Positions 35,607-49,420 of a DNA stretch of 64,000 nt are shown here, in pieces. A program made the translations under genes and the position numbers. Under the pieces are notes generated by a model that searched no databases, was not told the origin of the DNA, and was given only the letters and a program-made list of their open reading frames with translations. Each line of letters opens with the position of its first letter. The stretch's first letter is position 1. This DNA is from Chrysomallon squamiferum (taxonomy: Eukaryota; Mollusca; Gastropoda; Neomphalida; Peltospiridae), in the NCBI GenBank assembly GCA_012295275.1, contig CM022665.1:5333901-5397900 (forward strand), given 5' to 3'.

Positions 35607-36827
35607 TCACAAAAACGGCGGAGGCTGGCGATTTCGCATTAACAAGGAATGCCGTTGTCTGGGTCGAAAACCGAACAAAGATATCAGATAGTACCTGAAC
35701 TTCTCAGAAATTACGATAGGAAAAACCGTCAAAACGGCGAAGTATGCATAGAAGAAAAACTGAAATATGTTAATGGAGAGGATTTCTTCGACTGTGGGAT
35801 GAGTGTAGGCTCTCTTATTTATTATGAATTCTAGCATGGACAGACCGCGAGGTGTTACGAGGAGGTGAAAACAAATTGAATGGGCGACTACCATCTTCAG
35901 CACCTCTCGGTGTCGCGGTGAACAGTTGCTTAACCTTACCTTGCCTCGCCCGTAAAGTTTTGTCATGACAAGAATAATGTCAAATATTAAAAACAGCACA
36001 GACGGAACGACGGTCAGGAAAATAATATCCAACACGTTCATTACAGCCATGACCGCTTCGTTTTCCGGAATCACTTGACAGATGAGTTGGTCGTGGTTGG
36101 TGTGACTGTATCCGTAGTGCGTCCACGTTTTGTACGAGTAAACCGTGAAACCAAACAAGGCCATGCTGATGACGATAAGTTTGGCTTTTCCTGCACTATC
36201 CATCCACATCAAACTTCTCGGTTTAATAGAATCCCAGAGTACCAAGTACGCGCCGAGCAAACTCGTCCAGACCGTTAGAAAAGGAAAAAAGTGGTTACAG
36301 AAAATGTACATGGGACAGATCCCGGGCGCGGAGTAAATGTTCAGTCCCTGTCCGCTCATCCACGTCAGAAACACAATGGACAAGAAACCGCAGCTTCCAA
36401 AACAAATACACACCAAAAAGTGCGTGAAGAACTTTTTCCTCAGCCGCGTTCGTAGAAAAACGAAAAAACAAATAAATCCGGCCGAAATTCCTATGATGAC
36501 GATGAAAGGAACAAGGTACATCTGCATGCACCACACCACTTTCTCCAACATGCTGACGCTGTACTGTTGCGGAGCATAGCTGCTGTTGTCGGCTCGCATG
36601 ATAAAGTTCTCCATGAAAAAGAATCGTACGCTGTACCGACCAAAGCATCTCATGTTTGTTTCTTCTGTCGATGTGTTCAACATAGCGCAAGGGGAGGGCA
36701 TTGATTGATCAGTTTGCGCCGATTGGCAGTCTGCTCCAGCTAGGTGAAAATCTCTCCGTCCACTGGAGTGGTAATCTGTGAATGAAATTAAAACAACGAT
36801 AAATCCAGTCCGCTTGCTGACCAACAA
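35607..36827 (-). CDS. Divergent class A (rhodopsin-like) seven-transmembrane receptor
   Basis: A 406-codon open frame. Membrane segments lie at about 103-125, 134-156, 171-198, 216-233, 262-288, 309-334 and 353-378. The extracellular N-terminus has N-glycosylation sites at Asn51 (NTS) and Asn81 (NSS). Cys171 (top of TM3) and Cys250 (second outer loop) can form the usual disulphide. The basic first inner loop is RTRLRKK, and after TM7 there is an EKFRYYL segment like helix 8 of peptide receptors. Unusual: the DRY position reads LWDSIKP and the TM7 NPxxY position reads VFPIVISEKF. It probably signals at the plasma membrane; the ligand is unknown. The ATG at 36827 is doubtful: a good acceptor (TTTCATTCACAG) inside the frame means the last exon may begin at 36775, with earlier exons upstream. 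A possible polyadenylation signal is near 35195 on the minus strand. Confidence 0.82.
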   Translation of the reverse strand: MLVSKRTGFIVVLISFTDYHSSGRRDFHLAGADCQSAQTDQSMPSPCAMLNTSTEETNMRCFGRYSVRFFFMENFIMRADNSSYAPQQYSVSMLEKVVWCMQMYLVPFIVIIGISAGFICFFVFLRTRLRKKFFTHFLVCICFGSCGFLSIVFLTWMSGQGLNIYSAPGICPMYIFCNHFFPFLTVWTSLLGAYLVLWDSIKPRSLMWMDSAGKAKLIVISMALFGFTVYSYKTWTHYGYSHTNHDQLICQVIPENEAVMAVMNVLDIIFLTVVPSVLFLIFDIILVMTKLYGRGKVRLSNCSPRHREVLKMVVAHSICFHLLVTPRGLSMLEFIINKRAYTHPTVEEILSINIFQFFFYAYFAVLTVFPIVISEKFRYYLISLFGFRPRQRHSLLMRNRQPPPFL

Positions 36828-37385
36828 ACCAATGACAGCTCACTGTGACACTCTTTGATTTTGATAAACACGATTTCCAATTATTAACCTTTAAGAAAAT
36901 TGCATGGATGATCCATGAATTTACGTGGAAACAAATAAGAGGGACGGGCTGCAAGACTGATTAATAATGATTATAAAATTAATTAATAATAATTCGTTTC
37001 CAGCGCATGAAGATAAATATAGGTAAATTATATGACATACAAATACGGATCACAATCACTACGTACATGCGCACTCATCTTACATGCGCACACACACACA
37101 TACACACTGACACACACACATATAAATACATACTTACATGCATACATATTTATATGTTTCATTTTTTTTTTTTTGGTGCATAAAACAATAAATATGTAAC
37201 TTTGGTAATACTGTACCGTGACACAAATTACTACAAATGAATGATGACTTCATAACAAATCAGTCTTACCAACATGAAGAAATATTTTCACTTTTTTCAT
37301 CTTAGACAAATGATTACGTAAAACAGCATTCATGGAATTTGCGGCACAATATATAGTTTAAAATAGTTATGTTTCATTATCAACA

Positions 37386-37420
<35 letters not shown>

Positions 37421-37448
37421 AGTAACATGGAATTAAATAATCCGACAG

Positions 37449-37479
<31 letters not shown>

Positions 37480-37937
37480 TATATTTTTTTTAAACTGAAA
37501 TAATATATTTAATATAATAATGGCAATAACGACCGCTGTTTGAAATTACCAAAACCTAAACTACTCCCAAGAGTGAATTTAAACATCGATCGCCGCCGTG
37601 TAAGTTTGAGCTGTTAGAATTCTGGACTATTTCACAAAATATCATCACTGGAAAGCTAAAAATTCAAATCAGATTTAGTAATTTATGAAAGCAGCACGCC
37701 GGCTGATGATCAAGTAGCACTCAAGCGACAAACCGTTCTGTGTAGGTAATTGCTGTAAACACCGTGTGAAGTGAAAGTCTTATTTTGGGCTCTTCTACGA
37801 CACTACGTCAGTCGCGGTTACGAAAGACTGCTGTATGTGGAAAGGTAAAAGTAAAACATCCCTTCGTGCTGTCGATAAGTGAAGCCCAGCACAAAGTGTT
37901 GAGTGATTTCTTGTCTTGTAATTCTTTCATGACTGGC

Positions 37938-38023
<86 letters not shown>

Positions 38024-38150
38024 TAATAATAATAATCAAATAATAATAATAATAATAATAATAATTTAATAATAATAATAATAATAATAATCTAATAATA
38101 ATAATTTAATAATAATAATAATAACAACAACAACAATAATAACAAAAGCA
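37938..38150. repeat. (AAT)n array
   Basis: About 210 bases of AAT with ATTTAAT and AAC interruptions, preceded by 180 bases of non-repetitive DNA with no recognised gene. Confidence 0.95.
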
Positions 38151-38872
38151 ACAATAATAATAGTAACACATCAACAAGAACAAACTCCTACTATACCTAC
38201 TAATAGTTCAAATATAATTCGAATTTGATCAAACATGATCCCTGAAATTACACACCTGCTAATCCTCTATTGTTCTTTCGAAATTGATTTATTTTATTAT
38301 TATTATTATTATTATTATTTTTTATTTTTATTTTTTTTTTTTTTTTTTCACGAGACGTATAAAATCGTTCAAGGTTGTTTAATATATATATATAAAAAAA
38401 AAAAAATTATAAATTTAATTGAAGTTAATTTTTTTTTTTATAGATTACCATCAGCAATTATTTTCAAATATTTTAGTAATTAGAAACTATTTAAGACTTA
38501 TTTATATCCGATTCGTATATTATTGGATTTTAATACGTTAGGAAAATAATTCTTAAAAATGCCTCTAGTAATAAATCCATTCATGATATAATTTTATTTT
38601 GATATACTTTGATTGGAATGATGATGATCTCTTAATGTTACCTAAAATGGTTCCGCTAATTCTGAATATATTTTTAAACATTCACTTAGAATTTGTCACA
38701 GAGACAGGGCTGATATAACTATACTGAAAGATTCCAGGTCAAATAGATATTTTAACAAAGGTATTCTGGAATAATAATGATTTCCAAAAATGTAAAATAC
38801 CAGTGAGAATTTTTAGCTTAAAGAAAAATAAATAAAATTTAATACAAACGAAAGAAGAGATTTCTTTATGAT

Positions 38873-38911
<39 letters not shown>

Positions 38912-40726
38912 CAAAAAGAAAAGAAAAAGAAAAAAAAAAAAAAAAGAAAAAGAAAGAAAGATAATCCTGTTTTCAAGAAGTTAATCAGTGCTTCATAAAA
39001 AAAAAAAAAAAAAAAAAAAATTCTGTAAAAGCTTCTTTCAGTGTCACAATATTTTTGATAAAAAAAAAAAAAAAAAAATAATAATAATAAAAAAGAGTAA
39101 TAACAAAAAAAATAATTTAAAAAATGTTCAAAATTCATCTTAATTGACTTCATAATACGATTAGTACTGATACAGAATTCTGTAAGGAGATTTGTTTACA
39201 TTAATAGCATCGGATCGAATTACATCAAGAAAAACATCGTCATTTTTGACAAATATAAGTAACAGGAACACGGACCAGAATCGTACATGAAAACCACACT
39301 GGAGTTATTAATATTTATTAAACTAAAAATCAGCCTATTCGGCGCCGCTGAAAGAAACCGAGACGAAGAAAAAACAGCTCCAGATCTCTTGTACAAATTA
39401 ATGCTGCTGAAATTTGAAGGCTACCAGTGGTAAGGGAGATAATTCAAATAGTTCAAATGAACAAATAACAAAGATTGTTCATGATTCGAAATTTTCCGCC
39501 AACTTTTGATCCTAAAATATGTATATATATATATTTTTTGTTATTGTTGTTTCTCTAAACTGCAGTCATGGAATCTAAATAATAATAATAATAATCAACA
39601 TTATCACACCATCATTTTACGAAAAAGTGGGGAAACAGGAGAAAAAAAAAAAAAAAAAAAAACAAGAAGAAATAATGACACATATATTAAAATTATTAAT
39701 TCTGCTGTAATAAAAATGTCTAGACCTGTAAGCTCATTGATTAATCATGGTTAACAGAGATCTGCTTCACGTTTTAAGTGGTAACCCGCTACTAGTTTTC
39801 AGAACAGTGCTTGTCTACCTTAAAGAAAACGAATGGCAAATTTTGTTGACGATAACTTCATATTTCAGGCCCTTGTGCGTTGCATTTTCAACACTGTTAC
39901 TGTCAGTGACTTTTATTCTTCACGTTACGTTTACGGACAAAAAGCACGGACACGGAAATTTATGCATAGCATATCAGTTTGTTACGACGGCAACCACTTA
40001 AAGACAGAAGCAATTTTTGTTATCTTAATGAAATCTGTCACAGAACATATGATTATTTATTAAACATCGAATTTTGATCGCACAGATAATTTACCATTGT
40101 TATCGTTAGCGATGATGATACCAGAAGCAAAAATAATTTTAAAAAAAAACGGACAAAGAAACAAATGTGTTTATTATGTATGTGTGTGTGTGTGTGTGTG
40201 CGTGTGTGTGTGTGTGCATGCGTGTATGTGTGTTTGCGTGTTACTATATACGTTACTATAATATATATATATATATATATATATGAAACAGACATGTTGA
40301 TGTAAAGCAAAAACTAACTGACTGATTGATTCAATGTATTTGAAAACAGGGGGACTTCTTTGGCCTGTTAAATATCTATTATAAAGAAATGCCAACGCTC
40401 CTCTACTTGTAAATTATTCTGACACATTTATCAGACAGTCGCTTTCATTATTTCACTGTCTGTACTGTTAACGAGTGAATTCGCCTAACATGTTCTTGTA
40501 TTGCTTAATTAATCATGTTAACAGGGAAACTGTGATCTGTCTTTCTCCGATCACACAAGACAAATATTCTAGTATTTAAAAGTTGTGGTTAAATGGACAT
40601 TTCTTCATTGTCGGAATGCGTGTGTGTTTGTATGTGTATGTGTGCGCATATGTATGTATGTATTTGTGCGTGAATAACTATATTTGTGTGTGTATTCATG
40701 TATGTATGTATTTGTGTGTGTATATA

Positions 40727-40803
<77 letters not shown>

Positions 40804-41323
40804 ATCTAAATATGTATGTATGCAGCTATCTAATGTAGGTATGTATTTATGTATATATATGTATATGTAAGTGGAAAAACATGTTAATAATTGGTCAGTT
40901 ATTCGAGTGGCATTCGATGGTTTCTTTTAGCTTTACGCCATAGTCACGAAGCCGTACTGGTTCATATTGACTGACGCAAAGTCATGGTCAGGCAAGGTCA
41001 GAGATATGTTACATCAAGTGTAATTGGGCTCAAGACTCATCAGATTCTTCTGTGGAAATAAATTCCTTTGGATCAAACCGAAAGCTCAAGCAGCGCACAC
41101 TTTTTAGTTATGTACTAATAAGCAGTTAGCTGAATTGATTCCCGATATGATTTGTTTGTGGAAGAACTAAGTACGTTGTAATTACACCAAACAGCGAATG
41201 TTGTTCATAAACAGCAAGCAGTTTCTTTGTCTCTCTTAATGAATTCAGTTTTTAAATGTCGTGATCTTTAAAATTACAAATTTCATAAATTGGCAGTGTC
41301 ATCGGCGAAGTATATTTGATGTG

Positions 41324-41354
<31 letters not shown>

Positions 41355-42070
41355 GTATATGCACTGAGAGAAAGAAATACAGAGAGACAGACAGATATAC
41401 TCTAAATGCATGTGCTTCCAATTCCATTAGATATAACAAAACAGTTACATTGCTTTATAAACTTATAAACTATCGATATTAGCTTTTTGTTGGAATCATA
41501 TCACATTTTAAACTCGGAACTCTGACTTAACTGAAATTCCCATGCGGTCGGGTTCTGCCTGATACAAACACAGTAAAGCGTAAAGTTCGTACACTTCTGT
41601 GTTACTATAAATGGAGAAATCAGTTACGCGTGCTGCAGTTTGGTGAACTGGAAGAACAACATATTGACTGCCTCTGGTGAAATCAGAACAAGCGCGAGTA
41701 AAAGCAAGTAGTTTGGTTGTTTGTGATCTTAGAAATTTCATACGTGTTTAACCCATCCTTACCAGTTAATTATATTCCGTTTGCTTCTGAATAAAGCAGC
41801 TGTTTCTCAGTCAACTAAAGATGGACCTAGCTGCGTGAAGCCACGATTTCCTTTGTGTTCTTAGAATACTGAATCATGTTATTATTGCAGTGGTGTGGAT
41901 ACTAGCTGGTACGGAATCCCAACAGAAACCTAAAATAATATACGGATTAAAGAATGCATGAATTATAAAATGCAACGGGTTTGCAAGAATGTATCTTTTT
42001 TCATATATAAGTTTTAAATTTTCTCAAATGGCATGTGATTGTTTAATTCGGAATGCATAGTCAAAACCTA
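38150..42070. other. Intergenic DNA, no secure gene
   Basis: Contains poly-A blocks (38874-38945, 38998-39020, 39058-39080), a GGTAAGGGAGATAATT motif near 39430 of a type I recall from molluscan repeats, a TG/CA and TA stretch (40178-40284), TG/TATG repeats (40620-40870) and a GC-richer segment at 40900-41060. At 41508-41741 on the minus strand there is a 77-codon ATG-to-stop frame of balanced composition that I do not recognise. Confidence 0.5.
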
Positions 42071-42075
42071 CGAAT

Positions 42076-42341
<266 letters not shown>

Positions 42342-43530
42342 GTATGTGTTGTGTTTTATATACGTCTATATTTGCATGGTATGTGTATGGATGTGTTTCA
42401 GAAGAAGCGACAGAACAATCACAAAGAATCTAACAACCAGATTAAAATTAGTTGTTCAAATTCAGTATCTCAAAAATATTATTCAAAGAAAACTTTTAAA
42501 ATAATATTTTTTTTGATGTCGACTTAAGAAGTGGAAAGCTTCAAGAATCAAAAGAAACAACTCACGGCTAATTTTCTTTTATCTGTTCAGCCACGAGGAG
42601 AAACAGTTTCAAAATAATCAGATTTTAAAATAAGATTTTACCAAGACACACGGGAGAGATACAGAACTGACCATGTGTGATAATTAATAATGGTAATATT
42701 GGCTTCCTTCATTTCTGCATTCATTCTTTGATTCCACTTTCCCCTACAATTTGTAACATTTGATAAAATACGTCAGTCGTAAATAACTGGAATTAAGTTA
42801 TTGACCTTTTCTGAAATCTTTTACGCTGCGTACAGAAAGAATTTTTACTGATATCAGCATTAATAGAGAGAAAAAAAGAAAAGAGAAAGGAATAGACAGA
42901 CCTAGAGAGAAATAGTTTTATGTGTGTATGAGTCTTGTGTGTGTAAGTGTATGAGGAGAGGGAGATTCCAAGTATTTTTTATGTTGTTACTGAATTTCAT
43001 AGACCTTTCTCACGCCTGTTATTATTTTATTTCACTGGTCATTGGCGATCTCAAGGGATATAATAATACTATTATTAAATGCTGACCTATCACATTTTCA
43101 TTATATCTGATCCATTTGTAATGTCATCTGAATTATCAGTTTTTAACTTTCTTATCGTCTTAGGAGGTTCTTGTTTTTGTTATTATTTTCTTGTCATTAT
43201 TATTGTTATTATTATTATTCTTATTGTTGTTGTTGCTGTTGCAGACGTCGTCGTTATCATTGTTATTCTCCTCCTCATCATCATCAACATTATTATTATT
43301 ATTATTGTTATAAAGCTTCAGTTTAAAAAAAAAAAAAAAAAATTATTCATAGAGACTGGAAGTAAGACAGCAATGCTAAAGATGAAGATTTTTTTTCCCA
43401 TTTCGGTTACTTCTATAAACTATCTTTCCTTTACACGTTAGCACTTACCTCATTTATGAAAGAGAGAAATATCCAGAAACAGAATCACATACTACTGTAT
43501 CGTGAAAAAATAATTTTTAAATATAAAAAC

Positions 43531-43567
43531 ACACACACACACACACACACACACAGATGCATACACA

Positions 43568-43616
<49 letters not shown>

Positions 43617-43629
43617 ACACACATACACA

Positions 43630-43678
<49 letters not shown>

Positions 43679-43839
43679 ATACACATACACACACATACAC
43701 ACACATACACATACACACACATACACATAACACACACACACATACACATACACATTCACATCCACACACACACATACACATACACATACATATACACACA
43801 CATACACATACACATACACACACACATACACATACACAC

Positions 43840-43876
<37 letters not shown>

Positions 43877-43960
43877 TACACACACAGATACACACACACA
43901 TACACATCAACACACACACATACACATACACACACACACACTCACAAATACACACAAGCG
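43531..43960. repeat. (CA)n/(CATA)n satellite, about 430 bp
   Basis: CA repeat with frequent CATACA and CACATACACATA variants; the longest CA-type tract in the window. Confidence 0.97.
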
Positions 43961-44690
43961 CGCGCTTTGAAAAAAAAGAGGGTTACTCAAACACCGTGCT
44001 TCCGTCGTCGTAATTCGATATAAAAACGAAAATAGTTAGAATCATCAGTTTCTATTTCTACCAAGTCACTAACAAGTATTTCTATAAAGTGGTGTCGTTG
44101 ACTTGTTCCACTTACCATGTGAATCGCGCAAGACTAAACTAAGGTTGAAATAAATAACTGAACAGAACAATGAAAAATACAATATTAAAAAAAAAAAAAA
44201 AAAAAAACAGCGGAACTGATAAAACGATTTCAAATCTTAATGCTTGGAAGATACCTCTACTGCTGAATCTAGCTGTTGCTCCAGATCTGTACTTTCAGTT
44301 CAAAACGTCGACTGTCTGATTCAGTCTGATACACTCGAGTATAATTACACCAGAAGTATTCTGCTTAGCAGTTTACGATACTAAGAACAGACATGGTTTT
44401 AGCTTGAGCATCATGCTATAAGCGTGGTCGTCGGCATTATCGTGACTCCATGCAAATCAAACGCCGCTGAACATTGAGGTTTCATATTGCTTTATTCGCG
44501 ATAGCCTATGCACCATCACCGTTTTCGATTAATTTCATGACAATGGTCGTATTATTGTAATAACAATGTAACGTAAGAGCTAACTCATTCCGTAAATACC
44601 TGATTGGAATAGTACTTCAGTTACTGACATGTCAGGATTTTGTAATACATTAGAAATATCGTGCAACTGATTGCTAAATATACTACAACT
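43961..44690. other. Intergenic DNA, no gene seen
   Basis: Mostly non-repetitive, somewhat GC-richer at 44230-44520, with no open frame or splice pattern I can support. Confidence 0.5.
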
Positions 44691-44955
44691 GACCATACAT
44701 AACTGTATAAGAGTTAATTTTTACAAAAAGATGAGCAACTGTTTTTACAGTTGACTTACAAAAGATAAGTATTACATTTAACACAAAAGCTGACTAACTT
44801 ACAAAACATGGGTATTACAATTAACGTTAAAAAGATGACCAACCAACTGTATTACCATTTACTTACAAAAGAGTATTACAATAAACTTAGAAAATATGAC
44901 TAACTGTATTACAGTTAATTTAACTAAGACGGCTAACAACTGCAATTTTATTTAT
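44690..44955. repeat. Minisatellite with TGACTAACTGTATTACAGTT units
   Basis: Five to six imperfect copies of a 40-45 bp unit containing ACTTACAAAAGATGA and CAACTGTATTACAGTTAA, followed by a T-rich block (44945-45110). Confidence 0.75.
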
Positions 44956-45831
44956 TTTTTTATTTTTTTATTTTTTTTTACTTTTTATTTATTTATTTTT
45001 TTATTTTTTTTTACTTTTTATTTTTTTAATTTATTATTTTTATTTTTTTTTATTAATTAATTAATTAATTAATTTTTTTTTTTTTTTTAATTTTATTTAT
45101 TTAGTTAGTTTTTTTGCTTGTTTTTTAGGGGGGGTGCTGACCAAGGAACAAAGACAAACATGGGAACAGAGAGAGAAAATAATTTGAATCAAAGAATACA
45201 AAATTATCGAAATCGACTCATAGCTAAGCCTAAAATAAACGCTATGCTTGTTATAAATTTCGAAATTTATCACATCAAAATTATTTCTAATTTAAAACCG
45301 TTTGTCGTTTAGACACTTTTCCAAAGCCAAAATTAGAAAACATATTCCTGTCGCATTATTCAAACCATTCCCTTTCCGTTACTTTTCGTGCATTCGTGTT
45401 CAAAGATATCCACTTTAGTAAGCAAGAAATTTATATTATTCTTTCATCAACCCGATCTTCGACTTAAAAGCCTGCATTGGAGACATACTGGCAGTCGCCT
45501 TGATTTATTTTAATAATTACCTTCGACTAATGGAACTTGTAAAGTACAGGCATTTATCAGATGGTAAAAATGTAATTAAGTTTCAGAGTTTTCGCAACAG
45601 TTATTCTAAGAGCGTTTTGATTGTTGGTGTGTGTACAACGGGGGAAATGCTTCTGGTTATTATCTAGCAGTAGGTATTTAAAAATCATTTAGAGACTGCG
45701 AAGCTATTTAAAACTCATTTGTGGGTATACGCAATTACGCAGAATTCACACCTTTTATTCATTAACAGAACGGTTTATTTTGTACGCATCTTTAAGAGAA
45801 CCGCGACGTCAGAAGTCAGTTATCTAAGACT

Positions 45832-46506
45832 CAGGGGTTTCTCAAACTTTTCGTGATCTGGAGCCTTTGCGAGAACGAACATTGTTCATGGGGCTCCAGC
45901 AACAAATTTATTAAAAAAAAATAATGAAAAAATAACATTAACACCTACCAGTTTAGGTTGTCGAGTAATTAAGATTGTTATTTATTTAATGACTGGGATG
46001 GTTCTGTTGTTTTGTACATAATAAATCTTTCAAATTCGGGGGTCTAATTGAAGTAACCTGCAAGGTTGTGTCATTTCTTTTTTCTTTCTGCATTTAGCCG
46101 GTTTCTGTGTTTAGTTTTCGAGGCTGCATACAACGAGAACGTTTTCTCGCACAAACAGGTCCTCGGAAATCTCACTAAAACGGTGAGAACTTGAACCGAA
46201 ATTTCTGGAAATTCTTCGCTCAAGATAATCCAAAACTCGGTTAGTTCAGTTTCTTTAAATTTACTTTTCGATTCAAAGTTTGCTGAAATATCAGTCAGCT
46301 GTTGTTGTTTTTGTTTCTTTTTAAAGACATGGACTGCGTGCTAGGAGAATCAAGAAATGGGTTCTGAATCCAGAGCAAGGTATCAGTGTCTGAAACAAAG
46401 TACTGTCCGACTAATTCGGCTAAAACAGTTAGATGATAAGAGACGGGTTTATATTTTAATAAATAAAAAAATGGCTCGCGGGGCCCTGGGTCTTTGACAA
46501 TCCCTA
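45832..46506. mobile_element. hAT-like non-autonomous element (MITE-like remnant)
   Basis: It begins CAGGGGTTTCTCAAACTTTT, the classic hAT/Charlie-type terminal inverted repeat, and ends TCTTTGACAATCCCTA, a decayed reverse complement of it. Sub-terminal GGAGCC...GGGGCTCC at the left and GGGGCCC at the right are also typical. The interior (about 675 bp in all) is AT-rich without an intact transposase. I could not see a clear 8-bp target duplication. Confidence 0.55.
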
Positions 46507-46831
46507 CACCCCATCCAAAGCTCTCCGTGTATTTTCACATACCAAAAATATCTGTATACAGAAAATACTAGTGGAACTGTATTCTCTAAATAGGCAGAAA
46601 AAAGGACAATATCCCGGTATTTGGATTTTAATTACTGGAATATGACTACCTTTGTTTCTTTTATACTTTCTCTCTCTCTATTTTTTTTTTTTTTTTTTTT
46701 TTTATCTCTATGTATTTATTACAGTTTTAATTAGCTTTTGCTGTCTGTGATTTCATTCTTGGTTTCTTCTTGTTGCTATTCTTCTTCTTCTTCTTCTTAT
46801 TATTTTTCAGTCTGTGGTTTTTCTTTTTCTT

Positions 46832-46878
<47 letters not shown>

Positions 46879-46951
46879 GATTATGGCTCACTGGTTAGAG
46901 GACGGGGAAAAAGATGTTACAGGTTGCAGTATCAGTCCTCAACATACCTGC
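46879..46951 (+). repeat. tRNA-derived SINE-like head
   Basis: An A-box-like TGGCTCACTGGTTAGAG (46884) and a B-box-like AGGTTGCAGTATCAGTCCTC (46921) at tRNA-like spacing, without a convincing tRNA cloverleaf or anticodon arm. Likely the polymerase III promoter end of a SINE. Confidence 0.42.
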
Positions 46952-47091
46952 GCCCGAGTTAATTCCTATCATAGGCTGTTATGTGTTTGTTTTTTCGGTG
47001 TTTTTTTCCCGTTTTTTCGGTAAAAACATTATTTTTTTTTCCATGGTTCAAAATGTATAAATGAAAGAAGAATAAATATATAAAACATCTC

Positions 47092-47103
47092 TCTCTCTCT
47101 CTC

Positions 47104-47148
<45 letters not shown>

Positions 47149-47906
47149 ATCTTTCTTTCGTTGCTCATCATGACCGTTGCTCATCATGACCGAAATATGT
47201 TGTATTTCCTTCTGTATTTAAGTGAGGATAATTAAGAAAATAGCTATCCACTACCACTATCTACTGGCAACCAGCAAAGTAACGTTTATATACATTTTTA
47301 CCATCGCATTTAGAACCGCTTTTAAAATATCGTGACTAACTGACATTTCAAGAAAAAAAAAAAAAAAAAAAAAAAAAATTATCATTTAGCTAAGACCTTA
47401 CCATGACTGTTAAAAGATATCAGTTCATATCAGAGATTACAGGAATGATCAATATTTTCCAGAAAATAATCTCACTTTTAAAAAAAAAAAGTTTAGGCTG
47501 GCTTTAAATGACAGCTAAACATTGAATGTAAGACATAGTGGCCAAAAAGAGAAAATCACTGACGTACAAGAAACAAGATACAAATTAGCTTTAACATTAC
47601 TGAGGTTTATTTGGAAATGAATTTGCAGATAAATATCTTTAATGTTAGATATCTGGCAACCTAATCATTTTTTTTTTTTTTTTATATATAACAAAATAAA
47701 ATATTTAATCTATAAAACTTAAATTACTTAATGTGATAACAAAAAAAGAAAAAAAGAAAAGAAAATAACAAAAATTAAAAATAAATAAATAAAAAGGGAA
47801 AAATAACGTCTGTATAATAGACAATGAAAATAAAAACTGTCTGTATGTCCATCTATATATCTATTGATCTATCCATTCGTCCATCTACCCATCAATCAAT
47901 CAGTCT

Positions 47907-47941
<35 letters not shown>

Positions 47942-49420
47942 TAGATAGATAGATAGATACACACACAAGCTAATACATACATATCTCTTTAAATATATGT
48001 TTTTGTCTTTCTATCTGTCTATCTATCTATCACTGCACACACATGCACACACAGAGATTGTGTCTAAATCTGTCTGTCTGTTTGTCTGTCTATGTACCTA
48101 TAGTCTTTAGATTACTTACACTGTATATTACAGTTTTAACCAGGGTGTCCTTTTAAAACAAATGTGACAGATAAGCACATATCATCGTCTTTGATAAACC
48201 TGACTGAACTGTTTTTTTTATTACACTCAGCTGTAGCATAGAATATGATAGTATGTTTATATATAAATTAAATGATACAACGAGGTGATTTAACAGTAAT
48301 GATTATAAATATAGAAATACACAGAATATCAGCCAGAGGACTTACAAAATATAGCAATCATTTAATTTAGACTCACTGATAGATGATAAATAACGAGTTT
48401 TTAAAATTGTTATTCTTACATAAACAAAAAACAAAACAAAAAAAACACTAGCCCACCCGAAAAAACAAAACAAACATAAAGATAAAAAATATACGTGGAC
48501 GAAAAAATCATACAATAGACTTATCATGGCTAGATTCTGTGTCCCAAAGAAAACATTTTAATTCAATGATAAAAACAAAGAAAAATCAAAACTAATATAC
48601 AAAAGAATATATACAATAGTATTTGGCACATACTATAAATAACCAAATCAAAGATATATTATTTATTACATTTAAATATCAGTTTTATCATCGTTACACT
48701 CTAAATACTTACATCTCTGACACAATGTTCAATTATTTTTCTTCTGTTCCTCTTGACTTCTGCAGAAATCTGTTCCTTTTTTCATCAAACAGGTACTAAT
48801 CGGAGATGTTAAACAAACCTACTCCTTATCGCTTTTTTTTTTTTACATTTTTGTTTCTTTTACTTTATAAAAACAGTTACGAGAACCTCAAAACAAAACA
48901 ACCCCAAAAAAACCCCAACCAATTCTATACCTCACTACTCAAAACGTACCTTTACTTTATAATGTTCCAAGCGATGTAGAAAACTAATCTGTCTTCTTCA
49001 AGACTTTGGTACAGTGAGCCGAGAGGTTTTCTTTGCCGTGGTCGTGTACAATGGAGGGGTTCGCCTAATGGTTTGCTGCTCTGGTTTCTCGTCTGTCTTT
49101 ATGATAATGACGTGCATTATTCTAATCCGCCAGCAAAACTTAGAACATGGTCTCGAAGACGTTTAATTAACTGACGCGGTTGGCGTTAAAAGATAATTGG
49201 AAGATCTGAAAGTTATGCTGCATTAACGGGTATTATAATTCTCTTGTAATTATATTTATTTTATGTTATTTTATTTTATTTTATTTTATTTTGTTTTTTT
49301 ATTTATTTATTTATTTATTTGTATTTATTTGTATTTATTTGTATTTATTTTATTTATTTATTTACTTTTATTTTTATTATTACTTATTTATTTATTATTA
49401 TTACTATTATTATTTTGCAG
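47092..49420. other. Intergenic DNA with CT, TA/GATA and TTTA repeats
   Basis: CT repeat 47092-47146, a TGACCGTTGCTCATCA duplication at 47153-47190, TA and GATA repeats 47909-47962, and TTTTA/TTTA repeats 49250-49420. No gene seen. Confidence 0.6.

Noticed and set aside
41508-41741. 77-codon minus-strand frame beginning MKFLRSQTTK
   Set aside because: Complete ATG-to-stop and not repeat-derived, but no signal peptide, domain or splice context; left as an unassigned frame.
46879-46951. Functional tRNA gene
   Set aside because: The A and B boxes are present, but no acceptor-stem pairing or anticodon arm could be drawn; SINE-like head preferred.
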